Below are positions 25,050-36,005 of a stretch of DNA of 64,000 nt, piece after piece. The DNA comes from Pseudopyrenochaeta lycopersici. Taxonomy: Eukaryota; Ascomycota; Dothideomycetes; Pleosporales; Pseudopyrenochaetaceae. Within the stretch, counting starts at the first letter, position 1. Every line of letters begins with the position of its first letter. The stretch covers positions 1 to 64,000 of the forward strand of contig NHZP01000047.1 in the NCBI GenBank assembly GCA_003313425.1, given 5' to 3'. Made by a program: the position numbers and the translations under genes. Under the pieces are notes generated by a model. The model saw only the letters and a list, made by a program, of their open reading frames with translations. It was not told the origin of the DNA and made no database searches.

Positions 25050-25080
25050 TATAGGTATATAAGGCCTATATCCTCCCTCT
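25050..25080 (+). promoter_or_regulatory. Possible promoter of the antisense ORF in element D
   Basis: TATATAAGG at 25056-25064 is followed by a pyrimidine-rich stretch (TCCTCCCTCTTTC) resembling fungal transcription start regions. It lies 240 bp inside the 3' LTR and points toward the antisense frame. TATA-like words are common in AT-rich DNA, so this is weak. Confidence 0.25.
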
Positions 25081-25699
25081 TTCTTACACTCTACTCCTAT
25101 TTTAAAGATTTTTTAGTAAGTCCCTCCTTAGCTAAATCTATACAGATCCCCTTAATTTACTATAGTTTAAGCTATATTAGGCTAATTTAGCTTAATAAGG
25201 CCTAAAGAACTGTAGAAAAGAGTAAGTTTATTTAGAATACGGCTAACCTAACCATTTTAGAGCTAGTTACAGGTATTCTGTCCCGCTCTAGCCTATATTT
25301 AGCTTAATCTTTTCCTTTCTTACCTAGTCTAGACTATTTTAGCCTAATTTAGCATAATAGTTACTACAGATTATTAGCGTTGCCTAGAAGACTTCTCTAC
25401 TACTAGAGTAGCTACTATCTTACCTTATATTTAATGCATTACTGCTTAGGCTAAGAGTTCTTCTAATTCTTACTATATTTTCTCGCCTACTACCTGTCCT
25501 TAGGCGTTTCTTTATGCTAGAGGGCATTAATATAAGTAGTGTAAGCGTTACTACTCTACTTCTACTAATTACTTTACTATAAGTACTATTTCTAGCTTAA
25601 AATAGGCTGTAACTAGCTAGATTAGGCTAGATTAGCTAATTCTAGGTTATAGGTGCCTAGAGATAATAACTTTCATAAGCTCTTAGTTATTATTAGCTA

Positions 25700-26428
25700 A
25701 TATTCCTGTATTACCTTTAGAAAGAGCCCTCCTCTCCCTAGACTAGGCCGCACTACCTTATTATTAGCTAATAATACCTAGATTACTATTAAGGAGGCTA
25801 GGCGTAACCTTATAGATCCTTATAATAAACTTATTACTTCTATCTACTAGTAAGTAGCTGCCTTTAGCCTATTCTAGGCTAAACTTAGAGAAGAAGGGGG
25901 TATAGCTAATATATTTCTAGCCTATACTACCTATATTCTAATAGCTGTACCTTTTATAGTAGTACTTTATTAGATCTAAAGACTATAGGTACTTCTGTAT
26001 ACTCTAAGGGCCGTTCTAGGGTAAAAGATACTATTATTACTAAGAATATAGCTTAGAAGCGCAAATTAGAGGAGGTTCTTAGTAAGGAGGCTAACTTTAC
26101 GCCTTCTAAGGCTGTAAGTGCCCCTGTTTAGGCTAAAATAGCCTAATTTAGCCTTTACTAACTTAATCTCTTCTAGAAAAAGCGGAACGTTTATATTACT
26201 ACTGTTAAAGGCCCTTAAACTGCCTGTTAGATTCGCGATTATCGCTAAAAGCTTACTAAACTCTCTAATAAGAAGGCTGCGGCCCTAAAGGAGCTAAACT
26301 AGGCTAAAAAGGCCTTAAATAGCGCTAAAACTGCTACTACTAAGGAAAAATAGCAGACTAAGGTAGATGATCAGAAGGCTATTATTAAGGCAGCTTAGGC
26401 TGAACTTAATAAGCTTGTTAATAGGTAA
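25700..26428 (+). pseudogene. Antisense ORF of element D, Lys/Ala-rich, unknown product
   Basis: On the strand opposite to pol, one frame from about 25700 reads ITFRKSPPLPRLGRTTLLLA, then a TAG, then ITIKEARRNLIDPYNKL. From about 25930 a second frame carries on to a TAA at 26426-26428, with KRKLEEVLSKEANFTPSKA, KKRNVYITTVKG and a Lys/Ala-rich heptad-like end (NKKAAALKELN, AKKALNSAKTATTKEK) that would form a coiled coil. Only TAG/TAA stops break the frames, so a RIPped coding sequence is likely, with one frameshift or splice between the two parts. It lies between the end of pol and the 3' LTR, tail-to-tail with pol. Possible upstream exons lie in 25370-25620. I do not recognise the family. Confidence 0.45.
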
Positions 26429-26889
26429 TTTTAGCTATAATCTAGTTAATTAGAGTATAATAGGCCAGAATAGCATAGAGAACTAGCTTAGTTTAGCATA
26501 AAAATAGTAGTTTTAGTTATCTAGCGTTTAGTCTGGGTGTATTTTTAGATTTAATACCCTCTTTTCTAGCCTTTAATAGCCCTTCTTCTGCCTCTTATAG
26601 TATCTTAATAGTATTTAGGGTAATGTAAGCTCTTCTAGCTTAGAAGGGGCCTATTTAGCCTACTAGGTACTTTATAGGGCATAATATACTATATATCCCT
26701 AAGATTACCCTAGATTACGTCTTTCTAGGCTATAATAGGCTAAGTAATAGGCATATAGGAGATACTTTCCTAGGCTAGTAGTTGCAGCGCTATTAAACAC
26801 TTTAAAAAAAACCTTATAGGAAAAATTATAAGGTGAAGGTAGCTAAGTTTTCCTTTTCCTAGTATCTCTAGCATTATTCCTTCTTAACT

Positions 26890-29800
26890 ATTCCCCCCCT
26901 TTTTAGTCGTCGTCCGCGACAACTCAGGGCATCCTCTATTAATCTGCGCCTTTTTATACTAGTTTAAGTCCTAATAGGGCTCTAGGTCCTCTTCTAGAAC
27001 ACTTTAAGTATATTACTAGAAATATTAGTTACTACTTCCTAGGTATTATCTTTATTAGGGTAGTTTTTCTATTTAATTAGGTATTCCTATTAGCCTTTTT
27101 AGTTACGCTTATAATTAACTATTCTTTCTACCTTATAGACATTATTACTATAGCTGTAGAGAGTGTCTATAAGTAGATCTTTAGGGTGTTATATTAAACC
27201 CTTTTTAATATATAAGTCTAATAGTAAGGCGTAAAAAACTAGGTAGACCCCTTTTAGCCCTAGATAGTCTACTTTGTACGTAGATAGGCTATATTAGGCT
27301 ATAATAGTTCTAGGTCTAGAGTATTTCTAGTTAAGTTTCTTTTTTAGCCTTAATAACTTAATATTTTAGTTAGATACTAGTACTTAGTCTCTAACCTTAA
27401 ATTCAGCTAGTAATTATTTCTTATTAGTATACCTTTTATAGTATTTATTTACAGCTTTAATCTCTTTTTAACACCTTTTCTAGATATTAATAATATAAGC
27501 TATAATATCCCTTCTAAGGAGTAACTCTCCCCCTTCTAAGAGAGATTTAGGCTATTCTAGCCCTATTAGGTCTATTCTGTAGTTCGCACAGAATAGGGTG
27601 TCCTTTATAGTTAAATATACGCTATTATTATAGGTAAATTCCCCTATAGATAGCTATAAAGCCTAATTATCCTGCTCTAGGTTATAATAATACTAAAGGT
27701 ACTACTCTAGAGTCTGATTTTACCTTTCTATCTAACTATTAGTCTGTAGATAGTAGGCAGACATTAAAACCCTCTTTAAATTAAGGTAATAGTTAAACGT
27801 CTTCTAGTACTTTAAGTTTATTAAAGGACCTCTATTAGAGATAATTGTTTATAGTACTCTATAAAGTCTAATAACTTTGTGTAGCTAGGCCTAGGCTAGG
27901 TCCTGCCTATCCTAATTACCTCTTACTAGGACGTAATAGGCTATTTTAGTTAGCTTATCTATAATTACTAATATTACGTCGTAAACTAACCCTTAGAACT
28001 TACTTAGAGGTAATTCTATAATAAAATCTATTATAATAGTCTCCTACGCACGCGTAGGAGCTATAAGTAGATATAATAGACTATAAGGCTTCTGCTTTAC
28101 TACTATTAACTTTCTATAATATAGGCAGTTATTATAGTAAGCAGCTACGTCCTTAGCTATCCCTAGCTAGGTATATTAGCGAGACAACTTCTTAAGTGTC
28201 CTCCTTACGCTAAAATAACCCGCTATTAGGTTATTATAATATCCTGCAAAGGCTATTACCTTCTCTTAGTCTGTTTTAAGGACCCTTTAGCGAGATTAGG
28301 CCGTTCCAGCCCTAATTAGGCTGTTCTTGTCCTCGCCTACCTTAGTTTCTGCTAAGGAGGCCTTATTACTGCCCTCTGTTCCTTTAGGCCTGTCCTTATT
28401 ATTCTCCCTGCGCCTAAAGTCTATTTTAACCCGTTAAAACTTATATAGAGCTTTCTGTAGATCTACTCCCTTAGCGCTAGAACGAGTAACAGCTGCTAAC
28501 AACAGATAGTCCTTATCTAGCCTTTTTATTAGTAATCTCTGCAGGGGCTCTATAAACGCCTAATTATACTTTAAGGCTAGGGTTTAAAGCTTAGCTATAT
28601 AGTCTGGGCGTCTAGATAGACCGTCTGCAGGATTTATTACCCCTAGCCTGTATTCTAGAGTAAAATTAAACTTAGTTAACACTAAGTATAACCTTACTTA
28701 TTAGTAATTTAGGGCTTTAGTCTCTATAAACTATTTCAGGTTTATATAGTTAGTCTATAGTTTAAATAGAGTTCTAACTAAGTAATAGCGCTAGTGTGCT
28801 AGACTTTTTATAATAGCTAGCAGTTCTTAATTATGTACCTTATAATTGTACTCTGCTTAAGCTAGTTTACAAGAATAGAAGTCTACTAGCCTCTATATAC
28901 CTAATTTTTCCTTATTTAGCTTAAATTAGGATAGAATGCCTGTAATTACGCCGCCTGAGGTATTAGTCTTAACCCTAGTTCTTTAGTTCCTTTTAAAGTA
29001 AGCTAGGATTAGGGCCTCTAGGAATGCAGCCTTAAGCTTTCTAAAGGCTTTCCTAGCGTCTTCTCCTATCTTTAGCTGTTAACCCTCCTCTTTCTTCTAA
29101 GAGGAGCTACCCTTAGCTGTATTTAGCCCTTTCTTAGTTAAAGTAGTTAACAGTAGGGTAATTTAGGAGAAGTTAGTAATAAAGCGTTAGTAGTAGTTTA
29201 TAAAGCTAATAAACACGCAGACGTCTTAAACACTTATAGGCTCTAGCTATTTAGTAACTATCTTAGCTTAATTTTTATCTACTAATACTCCTTCTAGAGA
29301 AATTATATATCTAAGGAATTCTATACGCCTAGTATGCTATTTACACTTTAAAGGTTTAATATAAAGCTTAAACTTACGTAATCTAGAGAGAATTTCCTAG
29401 ACATCGCGGATATAATCTTCTTTTATCCTAGAGTAGACGAGGATGTTATTAAGGTAGACTACGCAGGTAGTATTAACTAACCCTGCTAGAGCCTTATTTA
29501 TATAGGCTTAAAATTAAGCTAGTATGTTAGTTAACCTAAAAGGAACTATAGTATACTTAAAATGGCCGTATCTAGTGCGGAAAGCTGTTTTCCACTCGTC
29601 ACCTCCCCTTATCCTAATCCTATAGTAGGCATCGCGGATATCTAGCTTAGAATACTACTTAGCAGCTGCTAATCGCTCTAAGGACTCTGTAATAAGAGGT
29701 AGAGAGTAATAATTCTTAACAGTAATCTTATTTAGGCCTCTATAGTCTATATAAAGGCGTAAACTACTGTCTTTTTTCTTAGTAAAGAGGATAGGGGCTC

Positions 29801-31970
29801 TTGCAGGAGACTTTAAGCGCCTTATCTAGCCTTTTACTAGCGACTCCTAGATATACTTTTATAACACCTCTAATTTAGTCGCTAAGAGGTTATATAAGGG
29901 CTGCTATAGTAGCTAAGTGCCTTCCTCTAGGTTAATAGCTAAATCCTAGGGTCCGTAGTCTGGCAAGAGGCTTGCAACCTCCTCTAAGCCTATGTTGGCG
30001 TACTCTGCGTAGTCTTTAGGCATCTGTCCTATAATAGGCGAATCTAGGCTAGTCTGGCTGACTGTGCGGACGGTAAGCGCATATACATCAGTTTATGCGC
30101 TTTAGAGAGTTCTTTTAAATTCTTCTGTATCCTTAATTCTAACTTACTTAAAAGGCTTAGCATTTCTTCCTTTAGAGCCCTAGAAAAGTATTCTACGCTA
30201 GGCGTAGTTTAACTTAGGGTTAACTTAATTAATCTACAGTAGGCCTAGGTAGATTTTGAACCTTTTAATATCTGCTATAATAAAAGGGACTAGTTCTACC
30301 TGTTTTCGCCCTCTTAAGTCTATTATAGCTACTTTTGCCCTTATAGTACTATAGACAGTTAAATCTTTGCTGCTAACGCTTCTTACTAGGAAGTCTGGTG
30401 CAGGCTTAATAACTAGGTCCTACTCCTTAGCTAGGACTACTAATAGGAGGTTCAGCTGTAACCCTCTATCTATTAGGGCCTTAATTTCCTTTAAGGTGCT
30501 AATTATAGTAACTACTATTAGTAACCTTACTTAAGGAGGATAAATAGCCTCTTGTAGGGTCCCTTTCTTAGAAGTTTCCCTAAAGAGTTCTAGATAGGCC
30601 GCAAGGTAAGGTCCTAGTCCTTACAGCCCTTCTCTTTTCCCTTATTCTAAGTAGATAGGTCCTTTTCCTTAGTATTCAGCTTTAGACATTAAGGTTTGTA
30701 ATATCCCTTCTCGCCACAGAAGTACCAGGTTCCTTTAACTATATTTAGGGTAAAAGGAGGCCTGCTAGGTTTCTTTAGGAAATTCAGTTACCTCTTATTC
30801 CCCTTATACCTTTTATAAGGCTTTTTATCCCCTTCTAGGCTAAGTAAAGGTTTTCTATCTATTCTTTAGGCTAGCAGGGCTGCAGGGACGTTAAGTTCCC
30901 TAAGATACCTAAAGATAATATTAGCTTACTCCTCTATCTAAGAGAGGGTCTCCCTCTCCTAAACTAGAATATTTTATAGCCTTACTTATATCTCCTTAGT
31001 TAAGGATCTAAAGTAACAGCTTTACCTTAGGGTTATAGAGTAGGTTTCGCCTAATTCCTCCTAATATTAGCGTAAATAGTCTAATATAGCTGTAGGTATC
31101 TCTTTTAGGCCTTACTAGTATATATTTACTACATTATAGGTAATAAGGTGCCTTTCTTTAAGAGTTCCTAACATATTAAGCATGTTTTACTTAAGATCCT
31201 TCTAAGTAGGTTACTATCCTATAGCTTTAGCCTCTTCTTATAAATAGTACTCCTCCTACGTTATCTTGCACTAATCTAAGACGTATTAGAGAGAGAAGGT
31301 AATTTTATACACCTCCTACTAGAAGTCTACAAGATATTATATAAAGTAGGCCTCGCAGTCCTTTACTTAGCAGTTATACTCTATTCTATTCTTCTTATTA
31401 TACCTTTAAAGTAGTTTAGGGCGTAGTAAGCGTAAGGAGGATAGCCTAGTCTGTTTAGGGCCTTCCTTTAGCGCTTATATAGCTTCCTTATTATCTACCT
31501 CTAGTACTACAGCTTCTGCGCGCATTTTAATAATAGCGCGACGTTATATCTTAGCCTTAATCTTTCTTCGTAACTTAACGTACTCTAGATCTACCTCGTC
31601 TCTATCTACGTCTAGAACGCGTGTAGGAGAGTTAGGTAAGGCATTTCCTAACACGTTACTGCTTGGCTAGACATGTAGTGTAGCTAGAGCCTAGTCAACG
31701 CTACCTTAAGCCGTGTTAGGCTCTATTGACTTAGGGTCCGCCTAAGATAGGTGTTCTGTGCTAGAACGTCCTTGCGCAGGCTTAATTAAGGTTGATCGGG
31801 CCGATATAGCCCTCGACTCTGTGTCGCGTTCCCTTACTAGTTCCCTAGTAACAGTCTAAGTTTCAGGGACTTGTTCTGTGCCTAGTGTTTGGGTATTTAG
31901 ATGGGTTGAACTGTCCAGGCCCTCTACTAGGGTATAGACACGAGACCGTGTTATCCTTTAAGTTATCCTG
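26890..31970 (-). pseudogene. gag-pol of element D
   Basis: Minus strand, in order. A charged gag region starts near 31650 (RVLDVDRDEVDLEYVKLRRK). A degenerate knuckle is at 30675-30730 (WYFCGEKGYYKP then Cys). A protease-like ALIDRGLQLNLL lies near 30445-30480. The RT has [13 protein letters not shown] near 29770-29810 and its active site at 29445-29456 reads YLNN for YLDD. Integrase follows with IIIDFIIELPLSK near 27990-28045 and ISNRGPL near 27830. A chromodomain with VYKVERIVNYKRN is near 27110-27150. TAG/TAA codons and several active-site changes make it non-functional. It is less damaged than element C. Confidence 0.82.
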
Positions 31971-32003
31971 TTAGAGTGCTGTCTCTGAAGAGAGCGATCC
32001 TAA

Positions 32004-32309
32004 TATTAGGACTAGTTCTATATAGTTATAGCCTGGTCCTTAGGGTTATTAGGGTTAGATAGGCATAAAGGAGTTTAATAAGGGATAATAGGGTTGCATT
32101 AGTAACTAGAAGGATCGCTGCCGTACAGGCAGGATCCTGAGGGGCTTTTATGTTCCCCTTACCCCGCACCTGGGACCAATCAGGCTAAAGGAGGTTAACC
32201 CCGCCTTTGATGGCCCCAATCTGGCCCATTGTAGGCTAAACTGGCCGAGTATGCCTCGGGTACACCAGACTCGTCAGCCAGTCCAGTCAGGTGTCATTGG
32301 CTCCTGACA
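32004..32309 (-). repeat. 5' LTR of element D
   Basis: 306 bp, TATTAGGACTAG to CTCCTGACA on the plus strand, followed by the GTGCC duplication. Confidence 0.9.
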
Positions 32310-32538
32310 GTGCCGCTGTTGGTTTACTTTCATATGCATCCACGTAAGCACGTCATACTTTGTCTCAAAATGATGACTAACGAAACAGAAATATAACGGA
32401 TAATGTATCCAACATTACCAAGCCTAGCACACTCGTCACATTGATATTGTTAGTCGCGTTAGCCCCAGCCTTTGTGCTCTGGGTCGGTCGCCAAGAACGA
32501 CTTGGAAAGCCAGCAGTAATACCGAACTCACTGTGGTA

Positions 32539-33013
32539 CAGTGCCCTTCCAAGAGTTCTCGCCGCTAAGCGATTTTACACTAAAATAAACACTTTTTCCA
32601 GTAAAATAACTTATTATCTACATATTCTTTTATTTTAATATTATTAATACTTATAAAACTTTACTAGAACTTTAATATTTTAAAAAAAGATATAAAGAAA
32701 AAAATTCTTATCTTATATAATATAAGATTAAAGTTAAAGTTTTTTAATTTTCTTAGAATTTGTATGTAAAAAGTGCTTTTTTCTCTATTTTTTTCTTACT
32801 TTTTTAGAAATATATATATAAAATATATTCTTAAGAATATAATTTAATTTAAATATTTTTATACTTACTATAAATATATTATCTATTTTAGATTTTAGAT
32901 TTAATTATATATTTTTTTTATAGAAAAATTTAGAGTTATCTTAAAATAGTAAACTTTGTAGTGTAATTTAGTAAGGAAAAAAATTAGCGGCGAGAACTTT
33001 TGGAAGGGCACTG
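32539..33013. mobile_element. 475-bp MITE with TA target duplication
   Basis: Terminal inverted repeats of about 30 bp (CAGTGCCCTTCCAAGAGTTC left; one mismatch on the right) bounded by TA on both sides (32537-32538 and 33014-33015). The inside is AT-rich, with no transposase. It splits the codons for SLW and YNRIF of the MFS pseudogene. TA duplication and CAGT ends fit a non-autonomous Tc1/mariner-type element. I see no related autonomous copy in the window. Confidence 0.85.
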
Positions 33014-33651
33014 TATAATCGTATCTTCACGACTATTTGTCTTGGCATATTCCTTACCTGGGGGCTTTGTACCAGTTCCGATTCCTACCAGAGTCTTTTT
33101 TTTCAAAGAGTCCAGGGCGTATCTCTTTTCCAGACTTCACTGCTTTTTTTACCTGGAGTAGTCTCTGCAGCAATTAGCACTCTAGTTGTAGGGTTTGTTG
33201 CTCATAGACTTCACATTGGCTGGGCAATCTCATGTGGTATGCTACTGACAACTGTGGGGATTCTCCTCATGTGCATTATACAGCCTCAATGGTCATATTG
33301 GGCGTGCGCATTCTGGTAGTCATCTTAAGCCCTATTGGAGGAGATGCACTCTTCACAATATCAAACTTGATTATTACATCTGTTTTTCCTCGACAGACGC
33401 AAGCACTTGCAGGAGGCGTACTCAACACAATCACGCAACTTGCGAAGGCGGTGTCTTTAGCAACAAGCGGTGCTATAGCAGGCAGTGTAAAGTCTCAGAG
33501 TCGTCACGATCCAAAAACATCGCCTTCAGCTCTGATGGAGGGTTACGGGGCCACCTTTTGGTACTTCTTCGCATTGTCTTGCGTTACTGTATTGCTATTC
33601 GTCTGGGGATTGAGAGGTGTCGGTAGGCTAGGTATAAAGAAGGCGTAGGTA

Positions 33652-33967
33652 AATGTAATTAGACTCGAATTGTAAAAATTGCAAAAATAATCAACTATCA
33701 ATGCACTGCATTGAGTGGATATATACCTATTTCAACACGAATCAATTCGAATAAGTATGAACGCGGCTTGAAGGCGTAAGCCAGAGACTTGCACCTCCAG
33801 TGTATCATGCCGCATTTTTAGGCATGTCTTTTAAGGTAGGGACACTCCTTAACTAGGGCGCTAATGCTAATATGGAAGGGTGAGAGCACAGCAATGCTAT
33901 ACAAGCTATTTTCAAGTGGATTCTACTCTTGGCATACACCCAACTAGGTTGCTCGTTTTCGGGCCAT
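33652..33967. other. Intergenic spacer, nothing recognised
   Basis: Follows the MFS pseudogene stop. Ordinary composition, no readable frame, no repeat matching elsewhere in the window. Confidence 0.5.
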
Positions 33968-33969
33968 TA

Positions 33970-35747
33970 AGCTCGGCACGGTACTTTACGGCCACGGGGG
34001 CTTTACGGCCACCCCACCAAAATTGTCAACCTTCAAACAAATCGAGATATCTCAACAACGAGGTTTAGATTTGAAAGCTAGTACACATAGACTAAAGGTC
34101 TTAAGCAGCTGCATCAGCTGCAGCCTTTTTAGCAGCTTTTTCTGCAGATTTGGCTGAGGTTTTTCGTCGTTTCTCTGCCTCTCTCTGAATTGCAACAGCG
34201 ACAGTATTAACGTCTGCAAACCTCTTATTTTAGTTAACCTTAATTTTCTTTCTAGGTAATAGAGGCCTAGCTTAGTCTAGCTAGTGTTGCAGTCTCTAAT
34301 TTCTAGCTTCAAGCTCTGCAGCGCGAGTATTCGCGCTTGAGATAGCCTTAGTCACTTTTCAAAGCACTAAGCGCGTGCTAGCTAATAGCTCACCCGCCTC
34401 AGCGAGCTGCTGCTAGACTTAATAGATATCGTAAGGCCTCCAAGGCGTTAAGAAAACAGTATCCTAAGGAGATAGAGCTCTAGGAGGAGTAACTAGGCGA
34501 GATATCTGTAAGGACTAAAGAACTAGGCTAGGGTTATAAGGAGAGAGGCTAGTAGCTCTCTATCTAGCTCTTATTACTCTTTCTATAAGGCTAGCCTCTT
34601 AAGCTTAATAGTAGTAACTAATAAATCTCTATTTCTTAACTAGTACTGCATTATTAAGAGATGCTAGAGTCTAAATCTAAGCTCTATACTTTAACTTAAC
34701 TACTAAGAAGCCTGCGAGATTAAGAAGTTACAGGATATAAGAGTAGTAAGGAGGTAGATAGAAGAGCTTAATCTTATTTAGCTTACAGAGTAGTATAAAG
34801 TTAATATTAATATAGCTGCTGTAGCAGTTAAGTATTAGCAGCCTTATATAACTTAGTAGGGTCGCTATTCTAAGGATAAAGATTCTCTCTAGCTACTTAT
34901 ATCTAATAAATCTTAATATCTAGCTATTCTTTAAAGTTATATAGAGCTAGTTAGGTACTAAAGAGGTAGGGAACTAGGTAGTCTAGAGGCTCTTACCCTT
35001 AAAGATAACAGCGCATCTAAGTTTCTTACCTATAGCTAAGACTGTCTTAAGAATAGATACCTATTTATAAGACTCTAGAGATACTACGTAAGCCTTCTTT
35101 TTCTTTAAGCTAGTAAGCACCTATAAGTTAGTATATACGCCTAGTCCTATACTAGTCTTATCTATATTTTATATATCTTCTATCTAAATACCTAGGCAGT
35201 CGCGCACGCGCTTAAAGAGGTTAAGAAATAAGAGTATTAGCTTAGGAGTAGTAGCCTAAGCTCTAGCAGCCTTAATCTTTCTACTAATAATAGATGCGAC
35301 GCGTAGATTACGTTACATAAAGCTGTGTAGCTAGTCGCAGCTAAGAGGTTTATAGTCGCGGTTTATAGCAAGGACTCGAGCAGCCCTCTTACGCGCGCGC
35401 GCGTAGCTAGGAGGGCAGGCTTTTATAACTTCTTTAAGGATCTATTTAGCTAGAAATCCCTCCTACTCTAGAGTTAATCTCTGCTAGTAGGTGTAAGCAA
35501 TCGCGTGCGGTTTAGCACCAGCTTGTCGCGTCTGTAGGGTCATTCAAGGGATACCGTACGCCTTTGCAGCTTGCCTTAGGCTAGTATAAACACCAGATTC
35601 AAGATCAGCGAGTGCTTGTTGTATAGACTCCTCACGCGCGCTCATTTTGAAATACAGTGCGTTGAGATATCTTGATTTGTTTGAAGGTTGACAATGTTGG
35701 TGGGGTGGCCGTAAAGCCCCCGTGGCCGTAAAGTACCGTGCCGAGCT
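33970..35747 (-). mobile_element. Pogo/Fot1-type DNA transposon E (RIPped)
   Basis: 1778 bp with ~86-bp terminal inverted repeats (33970-34055 and 35662-35747) starting AGCTCGGCACGG, bounded by TA (33968-33969 and 35748-35749). Inside each repeat the word CTTTACGGCCAC occurs twice. It encodes one transposase on the minus strand. Size, TA duplication and transposase type fit the Fot1/pogo group of fungal elements, although these repeats are longer than is usual there. Confidence 0.88.
34101..35645 (-). pseudogene. Pogo/Fot1-type transposase of element E
   Basis: Frame from ATG at 35643-35645 (MSAREESIQQALADLESGVY) to TAA at 34101-34103, 515 codons, the usual length for this family. The N-terminus is the pogo helix-turn-helix (SLRQAAKAYGIP, then TLQTRQAGAKPHAIAY) and CENP-B-like DNA-binding region (ILKEVIKACPPSYARARKRA). 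The C-terminus is Lys/Ala-rich (EKRRKTSAKSAEKAAKKAAA). Many TAG/TAA codons lie in the middle, so no active enzyme is expected. Confidence 0.82.
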
Positions 35748-35763
35748 TACATCAGCAAACTCT

Positions 35764-35838
35764 TACTCGGCTCAACCTCGGCTCATTCATGCTCAGCCTG
35801 AATCACGCTTGCTTGGGCTTACTCATGATCAAAATCAT
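35764..35838. repeat. GCTCA-rich degenerate repeat, left flank of element G
   Basis: Short words such as CGGCTCA, ATGCTCAGCCT and GCTTACTCATGATCAAAATCA follow each other. A close relative of the last one (GCTACTCATGACCAAAATCA) lies on the other side of G at 39870-39889, so the two flanks of G are parts of one repeat array. Confidence 0.5.
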
Positions 35839-35894
35839 CACACTCAGTTGCATACTCGGCCCCAATGGCTGATTCTCAGTTTTTCTCTGAAAAA

Positions 35895-35913
35895 GGCCGT
35901 GCTTCGCACGGCC
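35895..35913. repeat. Perfect hairpin inside the left terminal repeat of element F
   Basis: GGCCGTGC TTC GCACGGCC: 8-bp GC-rich arms and a 3-base loop. An identical copy is at 38409-38427 in the other terminal repeat. Confidence 0.85.
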
Positions 35914-36005
35914 CTACTAGCTTAATGAACAAACGTACTCAATGAACAATCCGACCACCTATTTCCCCAGCGCCATCAAAACACGCCCAATTTACATAAA
36001 ATAAA

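Larger units (their letters stand above)
24505..32309 (-). mobile_element. Ty3/Gypsy chromovirus D (complete, RIPped)
   Basis: 7805 bp with 306-bp LTRs (24505-24810 and 32004-32309) and target duplication GTGCC (24500-24504 and 32310-32314). The gene order is on the minus strand. The LTR ends are inverted repeats of 8 bp (TGTCAGGA and TCCTGACA). The insertion splits the MFS gene between GSA and AVG codons. Partial copies occur at 3158-3980 and 16266-16599. An antisense frame is at about 25700-26428. Confidence 0.92.
24247..33648 (+). pseudogene. MFS transporter pseudogene split by element D and a MITE
   Basis: The frame starts inside the protein (RNMAFAFLGGSQPVGFAIGL), is cut at 24504 by element D, resumes at 32310 (GSA then AVGLLSYAST), is cut again at 32538/33014 by a MITE, and ends at 33648. 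When the insertions are read across, it matches fungal drug:H+ antiporter-like MFS proteins: LWVGRQERLGKPA, NRIFTTICLGIFLTWG, TQALAGGVLNTITQ. A 45-bp intron is kept at 32344-32388 (GTAAGC, CTAAC, CAG). Inactivating changes are a TAG and a TAA at what should be WRWGF (24352-24362), and a one-base frameshift near 33320. The N-terminal half may lie left of element B copy 2. At least two insertions plus nonsense changes make it a clear pseudogene. Confidence 0.85.
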
